A DNA stretch of 64,000 nt from Aphrophora alni (Eukaryota; Arthropoda; Insecta; Hemiptera; Aphrophoridae): the NCBI GenBank assembly GCA_963513935.1, contig OY740768.1:59574004-59638003 (forward strand), in the 5' to 3' direction. Positions 1 through 13,097 of the stretch are shown one piece after another. Under the pieces are notes generated by a model. That model was not told the DNA's origin, ran no database searches, and worked only from the letters and a program-made list of their open reading frames with translations. How positions within the stretch are numbered: position 1 is the stretch's first letter; each line of letters begins with the position of its first letter. A program made the position numbers and the translations under genes.

Positions 1-580
1 GAAAGTATCTGTTGCCTATATCAAGTACTACCAACATGTAGAATGAAATCTCCTCTACAACATACTATAAAGATCGGTTATAATATATCGATTCAGTAAT
101 CGATAGTCTTATTTAGTAAACTGCACCGAATGCCAAGTGAATTTCTTTCCGTTAGGTTACTATTTTCGTCAAGTAGAAATATCTTTCGATCTATGACACA
201 CAGAACAATTTGTAAACCACGAATAGAAACAGAAAGATGTGATCTACATAACAGTGTTTTGGTCGACATGTTTGACAGAAAAATAGGTTTGTGATTGTAT
301 GTGAAAAAGTGGCGTCGCTTTTACTAAAAGGCGCACGGTTCAAATCTTTGACGATACGTATAAAAAATACGTGAAGTTCAGCAATTTTTGGAATATTATT
401 TATAACATTTTGTGGTATTTTTTTCTTGCATGATTATGTATCTACGGAACATTAGCTTTCCAACACTATTTTTTTGTATTGAGAAATGTTGAATTGCAAA
501 AAACGTGTTTTATAGCCAACTAGTTCGGGAGTGTAGGTCGATTCTGGATACTTGCCGGTTTTAGGGTTTTTAAGTAAACC

Positions 581-768
581 TTGGATGGATCTTTGTGTTA
601 CCTAAAAGAATCAGCAGATAGTGAGGTTTGTATAACTAATTCTTTAAAATGTAGAGTATACAAATTCAAACTAAATTTCATACAATAATATTTAAAAAAT
701 AAAATAGAATAATTTATAACACTGTAATTATTCATTTGGTTATTTCATGTAGTGATAGTTTATATTAT
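581..768. repeat. Dispersed repeat, copy 1 (pair with 3157-3338)
   Basis: The block starting GGATGGATCTTTGTGTTACC is repeated 2.6 kb downstream in the same orientation with roughly 90% identity by eye. Both copies run through TCAGCAGAT and GAGGTTTGTATAAC and fade out after ATGTAGT-ATAGTTTATA. No coding capacity or terminal inverted repeat is visible. It is probably a fragment of an AT-rich mobile element. Confidence 0.7.
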
Positions 769-3156
769 CATTTAACTTGGTTTTGGAACTCATACATGCT
801 CGTAGTACTTGGAGTGACCCACTCGCTCGCATGGTTACAAGTTCAATGTCAAGGCAAGGTGTATGTTACGATCGACCGTTTGGGATCCCGTTATCTTGGT
901 TCACCTGTTTGTGGTTTTTATAAAGCTCACGAAATCGGGTGAGGTTACGCTCTTTGAATTTGTTACGATTTACGATCAATGGATTTAAGTTATAGAGTTT
1001 TTTTTTTTTTTTAATTAAATTTATTTAAGTTGATTTTAAGGTAATATATATATATTTTTTTGTAAATGTTGTAGCGGTTTCTTAATATCGCTAAAGGGTG
1101 GATACAGAAAAACTACACTGTTAGTAGATTGTGTTTTACAATTAATTTTATGTAAATTATATCTTGAAAAGTTATAACTGAAATTCCGTACATTTTAATT
1201 GTGTTCACATTTAATACTAAACACTTCATTTTTTTAAATATATCTCAAAACAAATGTCCATATATTCTATATGAGTTTATTTAATATTGTTTAATATTGA
1301 TCCATGTATTTATTTCTGTAATCCTATTTCAATAAATTGTGATAAATATTGAATGAAATTCAAAAGGAGTTTGAAAATCATCCTTGTTAATCATATCATA
1401 TTTACAAATTTGAAGGACAAGTCCAAAACGTGATAAACGTTAACTATTTAACATTCAATGATTATTGTTTAAGTCCAAATTCTCTAATAATGTTGAAGAG
1501 TTGACTGAGAATTTATACATTTTCAATAACGTAAAGGAAATATTATATGACATCTTGAATATTTGTTCCTAATTGTAAGAGACGTTGAAATACAATTATC
1601 ATAGCAAGTGAAGCGAGTTTTTATACAAGTGCAGTGAACACGGCATGAAGAGCTAGTGGTATATAAGAATCCTCCATAGATATTCTTAAATATGTATCAG
1701 GTGCAACACATATTCCTCAGTTACAATACCAGTATAGCAAGCTGCGTTACAGCAAATTTACATATATTTGATTTGTATGTATTAGAACAGATGGAAACAA
1801 ATTTGTGTTGAATACAAAGTAGTATTATACATTTCATACTCGTTCCGCGTAGGAATGTAAAGCGAAGTTTTCTGAAGTAATTTATTTTATGAGTTTATTC
1901 CCAACATAAAGAAATATGTTAGAGTATAAATACAATTCTCTCCTGTAGAATATTTCCAATATAGAGTAAAATATGATTTAATATTTATTTAAAAAATGTA
2001 TATTAATAACTATTATAGGCCTAACCTAACACAAATATCAAACATTGTGAAAGAGCAAGGAAACCCTTATCACTTATTTTTTGTAAGATTAAAAAAAATA
2101 CAAAATATTACATTGCTCGTACATATTGAAAAATAAATTTTACTCTGATTTTATTTTTAGAGATATTATATTATTATAAATATATTTATTTGTAGAATAA
2201 CCATTCCAGTATAATTAAATAAACAGGAATATTCTTTTACCAATGCATGGTTGACCAATTTACGTTACTCAAAAAATGGTCTCCAATCCAAAAACATTTT
2301 ACCATTTTTCAATAAATAAAACATATAGAAAATTAACCTTAATTTATGTTTAAATAGCATCAAAATTATCAGGATGAAATAATTGAGCGACATTGTAGCG
2401 CTCAATTTTGATAAATACTTCCAACAAGTGTAAGTCATTGAAAAAATCATTTGGCTTACAATGTACAATATAGTTCTTACTCCTCACAGACGGTCATTTC
2501 AGGCAAAGACGAGATTAAATATCATATGAAAAAAATCGGTCTCATACTATGTGCAATTGTTAGTGAAAAATTAAAATGTAAACTACAGCATAAAATCTGC
2601 ACTAGCACTGTAATAAAATCATTTGTTCATCGATAGTAAATAACTTACGTGGCCATTATAGTAAATCATAAAATGTAAAACTAAGAGAGGAGAGGGGGAA
2701 ATTTTTGAGAGATGCATAGGCAAATTTATTCAGATCCAGACAATAAATTATAAACAATAAAATTTTAAAATGTCGTGTAAACCACATGTATTTACAATTT
2801 AAATTTATAAATTAAAAATACAATATTTAAAGAAAGGAGTATCTAAAAATATTTTATAAGTTTAAAGTAAACTAAAAGTAAAAGGTACTAAGTGCGAATT
2901 AAAAGAGTATAATTTTTACAAATAGGAATTATGTGTAAAAAGAGTTCAATTATGTATATACAGTTCATAGTATTGTGTAGCGTTCTCTTTATGAATAAGA
3001 GTTGAAGAACATTTTTGTTATTATGTAGACCATAAGATAAGATAAATATAAGGTTAAAAAAATACAAAACATACTATTTATTTCAGAAATTGTTAATTTA
3101 TTTTATAATTAGTTTGAAAGAAGTAGATATTATTCATTCTCAAAAATAGTTACCCT

Positions 3157-3338
3157 GGGATGGATCTTTGTGTTACCTAAAAGAATCAGCAGATTATGAG
3201 GTTTGTATAACTAATTCTTTAAATAGAAGAGTATACAAAATCAAACCAAAATTCATACAATAATATTTAAAAATTAAATATAATAATTTATAACACTGCA
3301 ATTATTCATTTTGTTATTTCATGTAGTTATAGTTTATA
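3157..3338. repeat. Dispersed repeat, copy 2 (pair with 581-768)
   Basis: Second copy of the block at 581-768, same strand, with small substitutions and one or two indels. Sequence outside the shared block is unrelated in the two places, so these are two insertions or duplicated fragments, not one long duplication. Confidence 0.7.
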
Positions 3339-4737
3339 AATCTATGAGTATCTGAGTATGTGAATGCAGTATGTAGTTTTTGCATGATAAATGTATAAAG
3401 AAAGATTTATAGTAATTTATGTAAGTAAAGCATTAATTTTAAAACCATAATAAATTATTTTGTATTTTTTATTCATTATTTGATTAGAAATACCTAAAAC
3501 ACAGCCAAGCATTGGTAAATTGGTATTACTTACTTTAAAAATGTAAGTAATACCAAACCTTTAAATTTATACATATCGATAAAAGGTCTTACATAGTCCT
3601 TTTACTAAGTCAAAATAAGCATTACTAAATCCATCAATTTCAACACAAATGAACACAGCAGAAAGGATTTCATTACAACGATATGACGAGATATCGAAAC
3701 CCACTTTAGATTTATTGTGTTGCTTTTATTTTGAAAATTTGATATTAAATATACATTTATTGTGATTCTATTTGAGTAATATTAGTTCTTATAAACCCAA
3801 GAACCGGATTACCATAACTATTAACGTGAGTTTACCAAAACCATGGTAAGAAGTTTTCAACCTATAAATGTGTGTGGAAATGATTAAATATCTGCAATAC
3901 TCATGATTTTTTTATTGCAAACCATTGACCTTTTGATTCTTTAGCTGTTGATGTTCAGCGTAGCATGCTTCATAAATTCTATTTTTTCTCAGTTCCCCCT
4001 CATATGTCGAAAACATCTTCTTTTTATTAGGATGTTTTATTTTTTTTAATCACCTATCTGTCCACTCAAAATTAGAATACAATAAATATTCTATGTTTTA
4101 TCATTAAATTATAAGAATTTCTTTAAAACTTTTTTTAGAATCTCACAATATTCATCAACTAGTTTTTTACTTAATTTCACAATTTAGAAGGGTATGATAA
4201 ATAGTCAAATTAAACATAAAAAAAAGTAAAATAATACATATACAAAAGTTAAGAGATTTTGAGTTTTCATCTCCGAAGGTAGAATGAGATAAATAAGTAT
4301 ATCGATGTTACTAAATCACAATAGCTTTAATGCGAGACAATAAGGCTTTTTTTTAAGTTATAAGGTAGAAATACAAATATAAAATACAAAACGCAAGTTA
4401 TTTGAAATATATCGTCAATAAAACATAATTTTCTATGCAAATAATTTATGTTTTATAAATTAATGTAAAACTTTAAATTTAATTTTGTTCTTCGGCAACA
4501 TATGTTTTAAACATCGCGTTCCATTTTGTAGAAGCATACGTTTACAAAGTTCTACGTACGAAAGAAAACTTTACTGCCATGTTTATTAAGTTAATAATAA
4601 CAAACTTTATAAAACATAAATTATTGAACTATAACAAAATATATATACTCGTCCCTGGCATAATCTGTAACAAAATAATGTATCTAAGTTTTTTAGATTG
4701 TAAATAAACTATTATTTAGGATATATTATGTTTATGT

Positions 4738-6174
4738 ACAGGGTGTTTCAGAACTCTGTAATAATAGTTTTATGTGCTATTTCTGTGTCAAAGAAAATTA
4801 TCAATATCATCATTAAAATGATGTCCCTAGTTTTTCACACAGGAGCCATTTCTTTTTTTTTTTTTTTTTTTTTTTTCACTTATCAATGTTTATATCAAAA
4901 ACTAATTGATGTTCCAAGTTGAATATTTCTTTGTAGTTTTATAGCGTAAAGGAGAAACTATAAAAATAATATAACATTTTTTCCAATCTCACAATTCAAA
5001 ATGGCGGGGCTGTATAAAATTTGTATGTTGAATATTTCGAATTCCCTTAATTTTACAAAAAACATCACAGATGACAAAACGTTGTCTTTTTAATTAACAA
5101 ACAAAAGTTATTGCATTTTTTCTGTAGGTCAAAGGAAAACTGAATTACCGACAAAATACTGAAAACATAATATTTTATTAGTTATCTACAGCACACAAGA
5201 TTAACCTTGAATCAAAATATTTTTGAATGTAAATCATTTCATTAAAAATAATAAATCCAATGCTAGTTAAAATCGACATGAACAATGCAACAATCGAATG
5301 CATTATTCTTAGTTGATGAACTGTTCAAAACTAAATCTTTTTGTTTACACAATAATCAGCCTATTAAAATATACTTATCATAACACTTTTTTTGTATTTA
5401 GTTTTTAAATCGTTAAGTTACTACACACAAGTGTGTTAAGTTTTCGTTTTGGCTAACTACACTAGAATAGAGCTGGTTTCGGAAATGCTAGTGAGGAACA
5501 AAGATTTTATTCTGAGCGTTTTATGCACAGATCACGGCCTAGCACCAAGACATTTACTGCTATCCACAACCAGTAAATAATAAACTATAATGTTATAAGT
5601 AACTATGGCAGACACCGGGTGAGATAGGTTTGTTCGTTCTGTTGCATTTAAAGGTTTTTAAGAAAATCATTGAACAAGTTACTCTAGCAGTGGCTAGTAC
5701 AATAAATAGAAACAGTGACACTGTGTTTAGGGTTAAATGAGACCAGCGATTGTATCCATTTCATTTAGGGAAAGTTAATTCACTTGAACTCCGAGACTAT
5801 CCTCATCATGTAAACTGGCTTCTTTACAAGATGATGAAAATACTAAATTACTAAAATTTCAAAATTTACATAATAAAGTAACTTCACTCGAGCTTGCATA
5901 ATATTCAATAATAAAAACAGTAACGTGTGAGCTTGAGAAAATCCTCGTGAAATTATCAACACTTAAGAGATGTACTTCCTGATTTGTTGAAAAATGTTAC
6001 TTTAGAAGGATTCAACACGAATGTGCTCCCACTCATTTAGGAAATATATTACAAGAGTATTTGAATACGACATTTGTTCAACCGAGCTTTGGATTGGGGC
6101 CATTGGGACCGTGGCCATCTAGGTCTCCAGACTTGACGCCAGTGAAGTTTTACGTTTGGAGGCGTTTGAAATAA
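4738..6174 (+). mobile_element. Decayed mariner-like DNA transposon
   Basis: The left part begins with ACAGGGTGTTTCAGAACTC, the kind of opening found on many arthropod cut-and-paste elements. It continues through TTCAAAATGGCGG and a poly-T run near 4853-4876 into a broken transposase reading frame (5481-6174). The layout of the first 450 bp matches 8665-9100 block by block: gap, AAAATGG, ATATTTC, TATTGACGAA-like, ACCGACAAAA. The two are therefore diverged members of one family. I could not place the right terminus; it may lie some way beyond 6174. Confidence 0.65.
5481..6174 (+). pseudogene. Mariner-like transposase pseudogene
   Basis: A DDE-type transposase fossil, readable in three successive frames. 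An N-terminal block near 5481-5570 reads GNASEEQRFYSERF, typical of the helix-turn-helix part of these transposases. A block at 5747-5835 reads LYPFHLGKVNSLELRDYP, matching the usual YPYHLQRVQ region. Near 6010-6030 the second catalytic motif, normally FQHDGAP, reads IQHECAP, so the catalytic aspartate is replaced by glutamate. The third motif at 6109-6150 reads WPSRSPDLTP followed by FYVWRRLK and a stop. Frame changes lie between about 5570 and 5747 and between 5835 and 6004. The gene cannot make an active enzyme. Confidence 0.8.
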
Positions 6175-6468
6175 AATAATTGAATAATAATTAAATTTTA
6201 TTATTAATTTATGAAAATAAATTAAATCTACTTTTAAATATCCAATAATATAAATGAAAAAATATTCCGTTAACTATGTTTTTATTTTTCAATCTTATCG
6301 CCAATACTTGAATGAAAATCACGTTTAATCACATTTTTGATAAACCAAGTCAAGTGAAGCGAACGATGACTCAAGTTCTCAAATTTTAAAGATATCATAA
6401 CAGTTACATTTTTTTAAAGCGGACACTGATAACACACGAAAATGTATTTGGTAAAATGTTTATAAACT

Positions 6469-6470
<2 letters not shown>

Positions 6471-6521
<51 letters not shown>
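6471..6521. repeat. (TA)n microsatellite
   Basis: About 25 uninterrupted TA units. Confidence 0.97.
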
Positions 6522-6522
<1 letters not shown>

Positions 6523-8664
6523 CATTAATTTCGTATAATTAAATCAAAAATTATTTCTTTGGGCTACTAACCTTGCTTTACTGACTTTGTCTATAAAACG
6601 TGATTAGTTTATAAAGATATTAATTTGATAATAACTATTATCTTATTTCATTACTACTACTTTTTAAATATTATTTTTGAGATTTTTAAGGTAAAGCAAA
6701 AAACCAATTTTTCTATTTTCGTACTAAGACGAGTAGTACATAGTCAATAAGATACAAACTAATGCCTGTTTCACGATCAAAAAGCGCAAAATAAATATAA
6801 ATAAGTTTTAAAAAAAGAAAATCTGTTGTATTATTGCTTTATAAATCAGGCATAAAAATACTTTCAGGAAGAGAGTCCAGTGTAGTAGGAAAAGGAATCG
6901 AATTTCATCCTGTCAGTCGTACATTCTACTTATACAATACTGTGAAGCAGTGTCGTATATCTCATATAGTAAATTCGTATTTGTAGGTTTAGAAAAACTT
7001 GTAGGTTACACAGTACACAAATACAAGGAACCATTAGTCACAATAGCGAAATATAAACTTCAGGAATATTTAAAAAGAGAAATACAAACATTTTTTTACC
7101 AAATAGTCAATAGTGTTATATTTGTCTATTTGATAAATGAAACACAAACCTGTGTATACAGTGTAATTAACGTGTTCATTAAAACAGAGAAATAATTTGA
7201 TTAAAACTTGAATATCACACATAGTCTCTTGAAATAAAGAGGCTCAAGACTATTGAATCAACCTCCATGTTTGTAAGTCAGATAAAGAAGAAAAACTATA
7301 ACTGCATTAATGTTTTATTTTAACAATATTTGGATTTTTCTAGTTTTATTATTTTTTTTGAACTAGAATGATAAGTATCAGAAGAAAAATACATATAAAA
7401 TAGAAGTTAATAAGATCAGAGCTAACATAAAGTCAAGAACTATAAAAGTGTATTAGTTTTCAATGAAGAGTATAGTCGAAGTACATATAAGACTATATAT
7501 ACAGGCGCCGGTATAGTTTTATTTTATTAGAACAGTCTAAAAATCAGTTTAGTCCGGATATGAAGAATATAAAAGAAGACTGACACAGTTGTTACTTCTA
7601 AAGTAAACTGTAGGAAAGAATGTAAAACTTTGAATGTAGGAAGGAAATGTAGTAAAATCATTTAAGATAATGCAATTTTCATGTATGTAACAACAAAGCA
7701 TTATTGTATTGTGCAAAGTCTGGAAAACGAATCATGCTTGCTTTGGGTATTTTTTTTCCTTGTAATAAAATGTTTTCAAATATGTAAAGGTTTATTATTA
7801 TGCATGTGTAATTTTTAGAGTGATGTGACCGATACTATATCATCTAAATAAAAATTAATAATATTTAAAATAACTTCATTTAAATCATAATCGGTTTTCA
7901 TTTTTGAAAAACAGATCAATTGGAGAGAGTAACGTAGAAACAAAAAAATACTGACAATATTAACTTATAACAGCTTTAGACCATTTATATGAGGAAGTAA
8001 TTATTTTCTTTAAGTGTTACCATTAAAAAATAATGACACCAACCTAGTTATTTATTATGTACATAATTATGGTTATTTATGTACATACATCAAACGTGGA
8101 ATATTATTAAGTAAACCGAGGGGTATTGAAATTGAAAACTTGCATTGCAATCAAAAGTTAGTTCATTATTTGTTTCTTTGGTATGTAAAATATAAATTTA
8201 TCCATATTAATATTATGTATTTGTTGGGGTTTTCATTGCATTTATTAGCGTACAAAACCAGTAAAATCTTTGCCTACAAAACAGTAAAAAAGTTTTATAT
8301 AAAAAAAAATAATAAAAATTAAAAATTAAAATTTAAAAAATTATATATAAAATTCAGTGAGTAGTTTCTTATGGTAATAAATATTTATTATTTAGTACTA
8401 TCCCATTATTACATTTCAAACATTGTTTGTTTATTATTCATCCTTTTTAAATTTTAATTTAATATTATTATTTTTAGTATTATTATAATTTTGAAGATTT
8501 ACGAGATTATTTGCTTTTTACCGATTATTGAACCAAAATGTTTTTTAAATGAAGAAACAGAAGGTATTCTGTATCTCTTTCTTTGGTAGATGGATTACTT
8601 AAAAGAAAAAAATTATTATTTACATTCCATACCATATTTATTTACAACATGAGGTAAAAAATTA
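6522..8664. other. AT-rich non-coding DNA, no gene seen
   Basis: The two longest frames (6950-7195 and 8014-8322) have a composition typical of random AT-rich sequence: runs of K, N, I and Y and no recognisable motif. I see no RNA gene. Confidence 0.55.
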
Positions 8665-9310
8665 TACAGAGTGATTCAAAATTGGAACATTTCGGGAGCT
8701 GATACTATAGCTAAAAATAAGAAAAAAAGGTTTTTAACATAGGTCCGGAAACACTTCATTTTCCGTCTGTCATCCATTTTGAGTTAAAAAAAAAGATAAC
8801 TCTTCTGATTAGTTCCTAATGATATGAATTTAAATTGGTATAAGGATTGTTTATACTATTTTTAATCAGTTTACCAAGATATAAATCTTTACTATTTCAA
8901 AATGGGGAACGTTTATAATTTTTATAGTCAAATATTTCAGAAACCGTACATTTTAAGAATATTTTACGAGAGATAAATGTATATTTTTTTTATTGACGAA
9001 TAAAATGAGTTTTTTTAGTTTTTTCGGGACTTGAAAAATAATGAATTAAATCGATAAAATTGGTAATTGTAAAAACGCAAAACATTGTTATAAGCCTACT
9101 AGTTATTTCTTATTATACAGTGTCAATAACGCATGATAAAAAACAGTATTTTTTATCATAACGTACTCTAAAATTAGACTTTACCATGTTTAAAACTTTA
9201 ATCTTTTCTTTCTTACAGACTTGTAAATTACAAAAACCGAGTTATCGACAAAACACCTATATTTATGTAAATTAGGCAAGTAAAAAATAAATACAGATTA
9301 TTGAAATTCG
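8665..9310 (+). mobile_element. Fragment of the same mariner-like family
   Basis: Starts with ACAGAGTGATTCAAAATTGG and follows the layout of 4738-5200: TTTCAAAATGGGG, an ATATTTCAGAA block, a TTGACGAATAAAA block, and near 9236 an ACCGAGTTATCGACAAAACA block. It has no coding motif. A truncated LINE follows directly at 9345, so the LINE may have inserted into this element. Diverged and hard to bound. Confidence 0.5.
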
Positions 9311-9489
9311 ACTTTTATTAATAACAAAACAGAAAAAAATTATCCCCCCCCCCCTTTCTGGGCTGTGAAAGCCTCCTTCAGAGGCCTCACCGGCGTCGAC
9401 CTAGAGATCTTTGGCCGCCCCAATTTCCTTCCTACACCCAATTAGTAATACCCGTCATCCTTATGAAGGAACAGATACTACCAATAGGG

Positions 9490-9693
9490 TTATCTAGGAT
9501 GGTTTCCATCTCTTTCCCCGGCGGGCCTAGAGAGTATGGCCTGGCTCCGTCCTAACGCCTCACACTCTAAAAGAATGTGTTCTGCGGACTCTTCAGCCAA
9601 ACCACATTTCCTGCAAGAATTGTCTGCAGCAATCCCTATCCTGTGTAGATGTTTTCTGAGTGACGGTGGCTCGTTAAGAGCCCAACCATCCAC
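9490..9693 (-). pseudogene. LINE ORF2 C-terminal zinc knuckle (shifted frame)
   Basis: Continues the reading frame lost near 9660. It reads LRKHLHRIG, then CRKCGLAEESAEHILLEC, which is the Cys-x2-Cys-x7-His-x4-Cys motif (zf-RVT type) found behind RNase H in many arthropod LINEs. The first codons overlap the preceding frame and are not native. The stop at 9490 is followed by about 145 bp of 3' untranslated sequence. Confidence 0.85.
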
Positions 9694-11093
9694 CTCATGT
9701 TATCCCTTCTGAGAGAGATGAGTTGTTCAGCATGTTTCTTGCTTGGTCTGAATAACCTCTTTGCAAGTCTACTAGTAGTTGAATTCGTCCAGGCCCTATT
9801 CATCCCCTCCCGTATCCACGTATCAACCGCTGCTCTGGCATGTCCATAGGAGATCCCGAACACCGGTTCCGGGCCCACGAAAGGGGATTCTGAACCTGAC
9901 CTGGCTAATTCATCTGCTCTCTCATTACCATCAATACCTGAGTGGCCAGGAATCCAGCCCACAGTGACCGTGTTCACCTGACTAAGCTTTATCAATGATG
10001 AGATACAGTCCCATACCTGCTTCGACTTTACTCTAGTCGTCTTTAGTGCCTTAATAGCAGCTTGACTGTCTGTGAAGATCAGAATGTTCTTACCTGTGTA
10101 TTTCATTCTTTGATTCACCTTGATACATTCAGAGATAGTACCTACTTCTGCTTGGAAAACAGTAGCATGCTTACCTAGGCGCAGTACGATGGAACTCTCT
10201 GGGTTGAGCCCATTTATGCCACCGCCCGTTCCCATCTCCGTTTTCGAGACATCTGTGAACCAAACTATATCCTGCTCGTTATATAACCTCCTTCCAGACT
10301 CCCATTCTTCCCTAGAGAAGATCTTCGTCTTGAAAGGCTTGTCTAATGAAACATTAGGTATCATGTGATCTGAGGGCATGTCTAACACTTCCCTGTTGAT
10401 CACTTGATTTATCCTGCAGTGACCGATTGCAGGCCACCTCTTTCTCCAGCAACCCGTTTGCTGAAGTCTGTATGCACTCATCCTGGCCTGTCGCTGAATA
10501 TAGACCCCTAGGGGTGGGAGATCCAGTAGAGCATTCAAGGTAACTGTTGGTTTAGACCCCATGGCCCCCGTGATGGCCAAACAGGCCACCCTTTGGAGAC
10601 CATCCATTCTACTTCCAACCCCACCTTGTAACTTCTTAGTCCACCAAACCACCGCAGCGTAGGAGATTAGTGGTCTAATGATCATGGTGTATATCCACAT
10701 CACCACCTTGGGTTGCAGACCCCATTGTTTACCAACAGCCCTCTTACACGCAAACATAAGACACTTGGCTCTGGTTACTACCCGTTCTATCTGTGGGTTC
10801 CAGGTAAGCCTTTTATCCAACACAATACCAAGGTACTTCACCTGGTTCTCCAGCGCTACCTCCTGCCCAAAGAGCTTAGGGAGCGACCTCACTTCCAGAT
10901 TCCTTTTTCTTGTGAAGGGAATGAGAGAAGTTTTTCCAGGATTCACAGATATCTGTTCCTCCTGACACCACCTTTCCACCTGGATAAAGGCAGCCCGCAT
11001 GAGTTCACAAACGACGCTCATGTCTCTACCTCTAACCACGATGGCCACATCATCGGCATATCCCTGTGAGTAGAAGACCAATTTGTTACACAA
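9636..11093 (-). pseudogene. LINE ORF2 fragment: RT C-terminus and RNase H
   Basis: The frame covers 485 codons; the first ten or so probably derive from flanking DNA. Residues 12-15 are the reverse transcriptase active-site box YADD. KYLGIVLDKRLTW follows at 87-99, standard for LINE reverse transcriptases. The RNase H domain spans about 275-400, with TDVSK at 280-284 (normally TDGSK), the E in FQAEVGTI (316), the D in FTDSQAAI (342), GHSGIDGNERAD (383-394) and the final D at 394. All four RNase H carboxylates are present. RNase H places it with I/R1/Loa-type LINEs; I cannot choose among these clades. The frame is lost near 9660 by what looks like a one-base deletion, after which the C-terminal knuckle continues in another frame (9490-9693). 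The 5' truncation makes it inactive. Confidence 0.9.
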
Positions 11094-13097
11094 AAATAAA
11101 ATTTTTTTATGAAAATGAAACGAGTTTTTTTCATAGGTGGAAAATAACCACTAATCAACCATGTAATTCAATTCTGAAAACAATGAAAAATAACAAAAAG
11201 AGGTTTTGCTCATTGTTTTCAAAGTTTCTCAAAGGTCCCCGTTTTTTTTTAATGCATAATTTCCCTGGAATCCATTATTCATATGCTCTAGAACATGTCC
11301 CGAAATATTGCCATGCGATTTTGAATCGCCTGTTTTTAACATCTGTTCTTTGTCATTAAAGTCGAAAACTTCATACAGAGAGAAACGGGATTTTTTTATA
11401 CAAGATAATCGAGCACTGATTTAGGGGTTCGAAGCACGCAATAGTCTCGTGTAAATGTTCGTAAATTTATAAATCCATATAAAGTGTTATTTCACTTACT
11501 TTATCGGAACGCGTAGAATGGTTATACGAATTTGTAAAAGATGATTATATTATGAGTTTATTTTTAAAATAAGAAAATATTCTAAAATATGGCCAAAATA
11601 TGCCAAATACTAATTTTGATTGAAATGAATCCACACGATTGGGCTTCAAAGCATTGTACATGTTATAGACGACAGACAGACAGAGATATGGGACTCTCGA
11701 GACTTGAAAACTAATATAACACTTAACTTTTTCTTCTACTTATTTCTGATAATGTAAGAGAATACACTATTGGCTCTATAAGAAAAATAAATGATATCAA
11801 ATTGTTGTACAAGAGGAACGTCTACAATTTTTATATACAACTAACATAAATTAGCTGCCAATTGTCAGTTTCTGTATAAATATTAAACATTCTCTTGTAC
11901 AGTTGTTATATATTGCATAAAAAAGCTATTCATTCTTTGATATGATAAAGGGAAACATTGTTATCGAAGCGCAACAAATTGAAATCTTGCTAATTGCATG
12001 ATATCCTATTCTATAAATATTGAACCAACTAAAAATGTAGCGTCAATTATCAGGATTCAATCACACTGTGTGATAAGCAGGTTTAATAAAAAAATGTAAA
12101 AGTGATTTTTTTTATACTCCTTTTTAAAGCCGACTTAAATCAATCAAATCCGTTAACATAAATTAATTAACAATTTAGATTCACTTTTATATTGAATAAT
12201 ATTCTACTTTAAATACTTGTTAAACTCAAAGGTTATTCTAAATTCGTTTCGTAATATAACCTATTGTTTATCTAAAGTTTAGTGTCTTATACACTTGGCG
12301 AAATTCTTGTATTTTTAATTACATATGGCGATGACCCATTTCCTATATTTCAACCACAAATATTATATGGTAAACTACTAACACTTTTATACTTTATATA
12401 TTGAGATTTACAATAATTTTTGTCATTTAAATAACATCACGCTACTTTATAAGATCAAAATTATTTCCATATTTGAATTATATTACGTAGTATTTTATTT
12501 TAAATACACACAACTCATTAAAGAGCGAATAATATATTTGTTTTAGTATTTTCTTTAAACACCATCAATAGTCTTATGGTTTGTTCGTCTAAATATTAAT
12601 CAATATAGTTTATTACTAGAATTTAGGATTGTTAGTAAACAACGAGTGCTGTAACAAGGTAAAGTTATTAGTTGCGAGCATCACACAACTGTAAGATTTA
12701 TCCCTGAATATATAATATTACAACAATATTATATAATATATAATATAATTATATTACAACAATACTCATTAAAATAGCAAGTAGTCTACAAGTAATAAGA
12801 TTGTAGAAATTGGTTAAGTAAGACAGTAGCGGGGATTGTTCAAGTACAGAATTTATTCTTGAAAATATATTTTTAAAATACTTATTCAGCTTTAATAAAC
12901 AGAATTAATTAATTTAGTGTACAACAAATAAATGCAAATTTTCTCCCAGTAATCGTGTTGTACAAAGTGCTTGTTAAGAAGATATGTATAAAATACACAG
13001 TTGCTATGAATCGAAATTATATTCAACAACATTTCATTGAAGTAAAACGAGTTTTCATATAAAAATGTTTTAAATATTTAATAGTTTCTTATTAATT
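11094..13097. other. AT-rich non-coding DNA, no gene seen
   Basis: The frame 11066-11359 is mostly outside any recognisable domain. Short AT palindromes occur around 12710-12770 (ATATTACAACAATATTATAT and similar). Nothing else can be supported. Confidence 0.5.

Larger units (their letters stand above)
1..4737. other. AT-rich non-coding DNA, no gene seen
   Basis: No open frame here has codon content or motifs that suggest a protein. Short frames near 736-942, 2265-2468 and 2451-2636 are low-complexity or start at non-ATG codons. A somewhat GC-richer patch lies at 780-950. The stretch holds one dispersed repeat pair, annotated separately, and poly-T runs near 1000. Confidence 0.6.
9345..11093 (-). 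mobile_element. 5'-truncated LINE (RNase H-bearing clade)
   Basis: Only the 3' part of a non-LTR retrotransposon is present: the end of the reverse transcriptase palm, the thumb region, RNase H, and a C-terminal zinc knuckle in a second frame. Homology begins abruptly at about 11070-11093, just before the YADD motif, and the DNA beyond is AT-rich and non-coding. That is the usual result of incomplete reverse transcription. The unit is clearly GC-richer than its surroundings. The 3' end on the minus strand runs into a G tract (C tract at 9346-9355 on the plus strand) followed by ATAATTTTTT, not a poly-A tail. Confidence 0.85.

Noticed and set aside
4728..4922. 64-codon plus-strand frame
   Set aside because: It runs through a poly-T tract (a run of F) inside the non-coding left part of the mariner-like element.
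8014..8322. 102-codon plus-strand frame
   Set aside because: It begins at a non-ATG codon, is rich in K, N, I and Y as expected for random AT-rich DNA, and contains no motif.
10678..11069. Plus-strand frames of 95 and 118 codons
   Set aside because: They are antisense shadows of the GC-richer LINE ORF2 on the minus strand.
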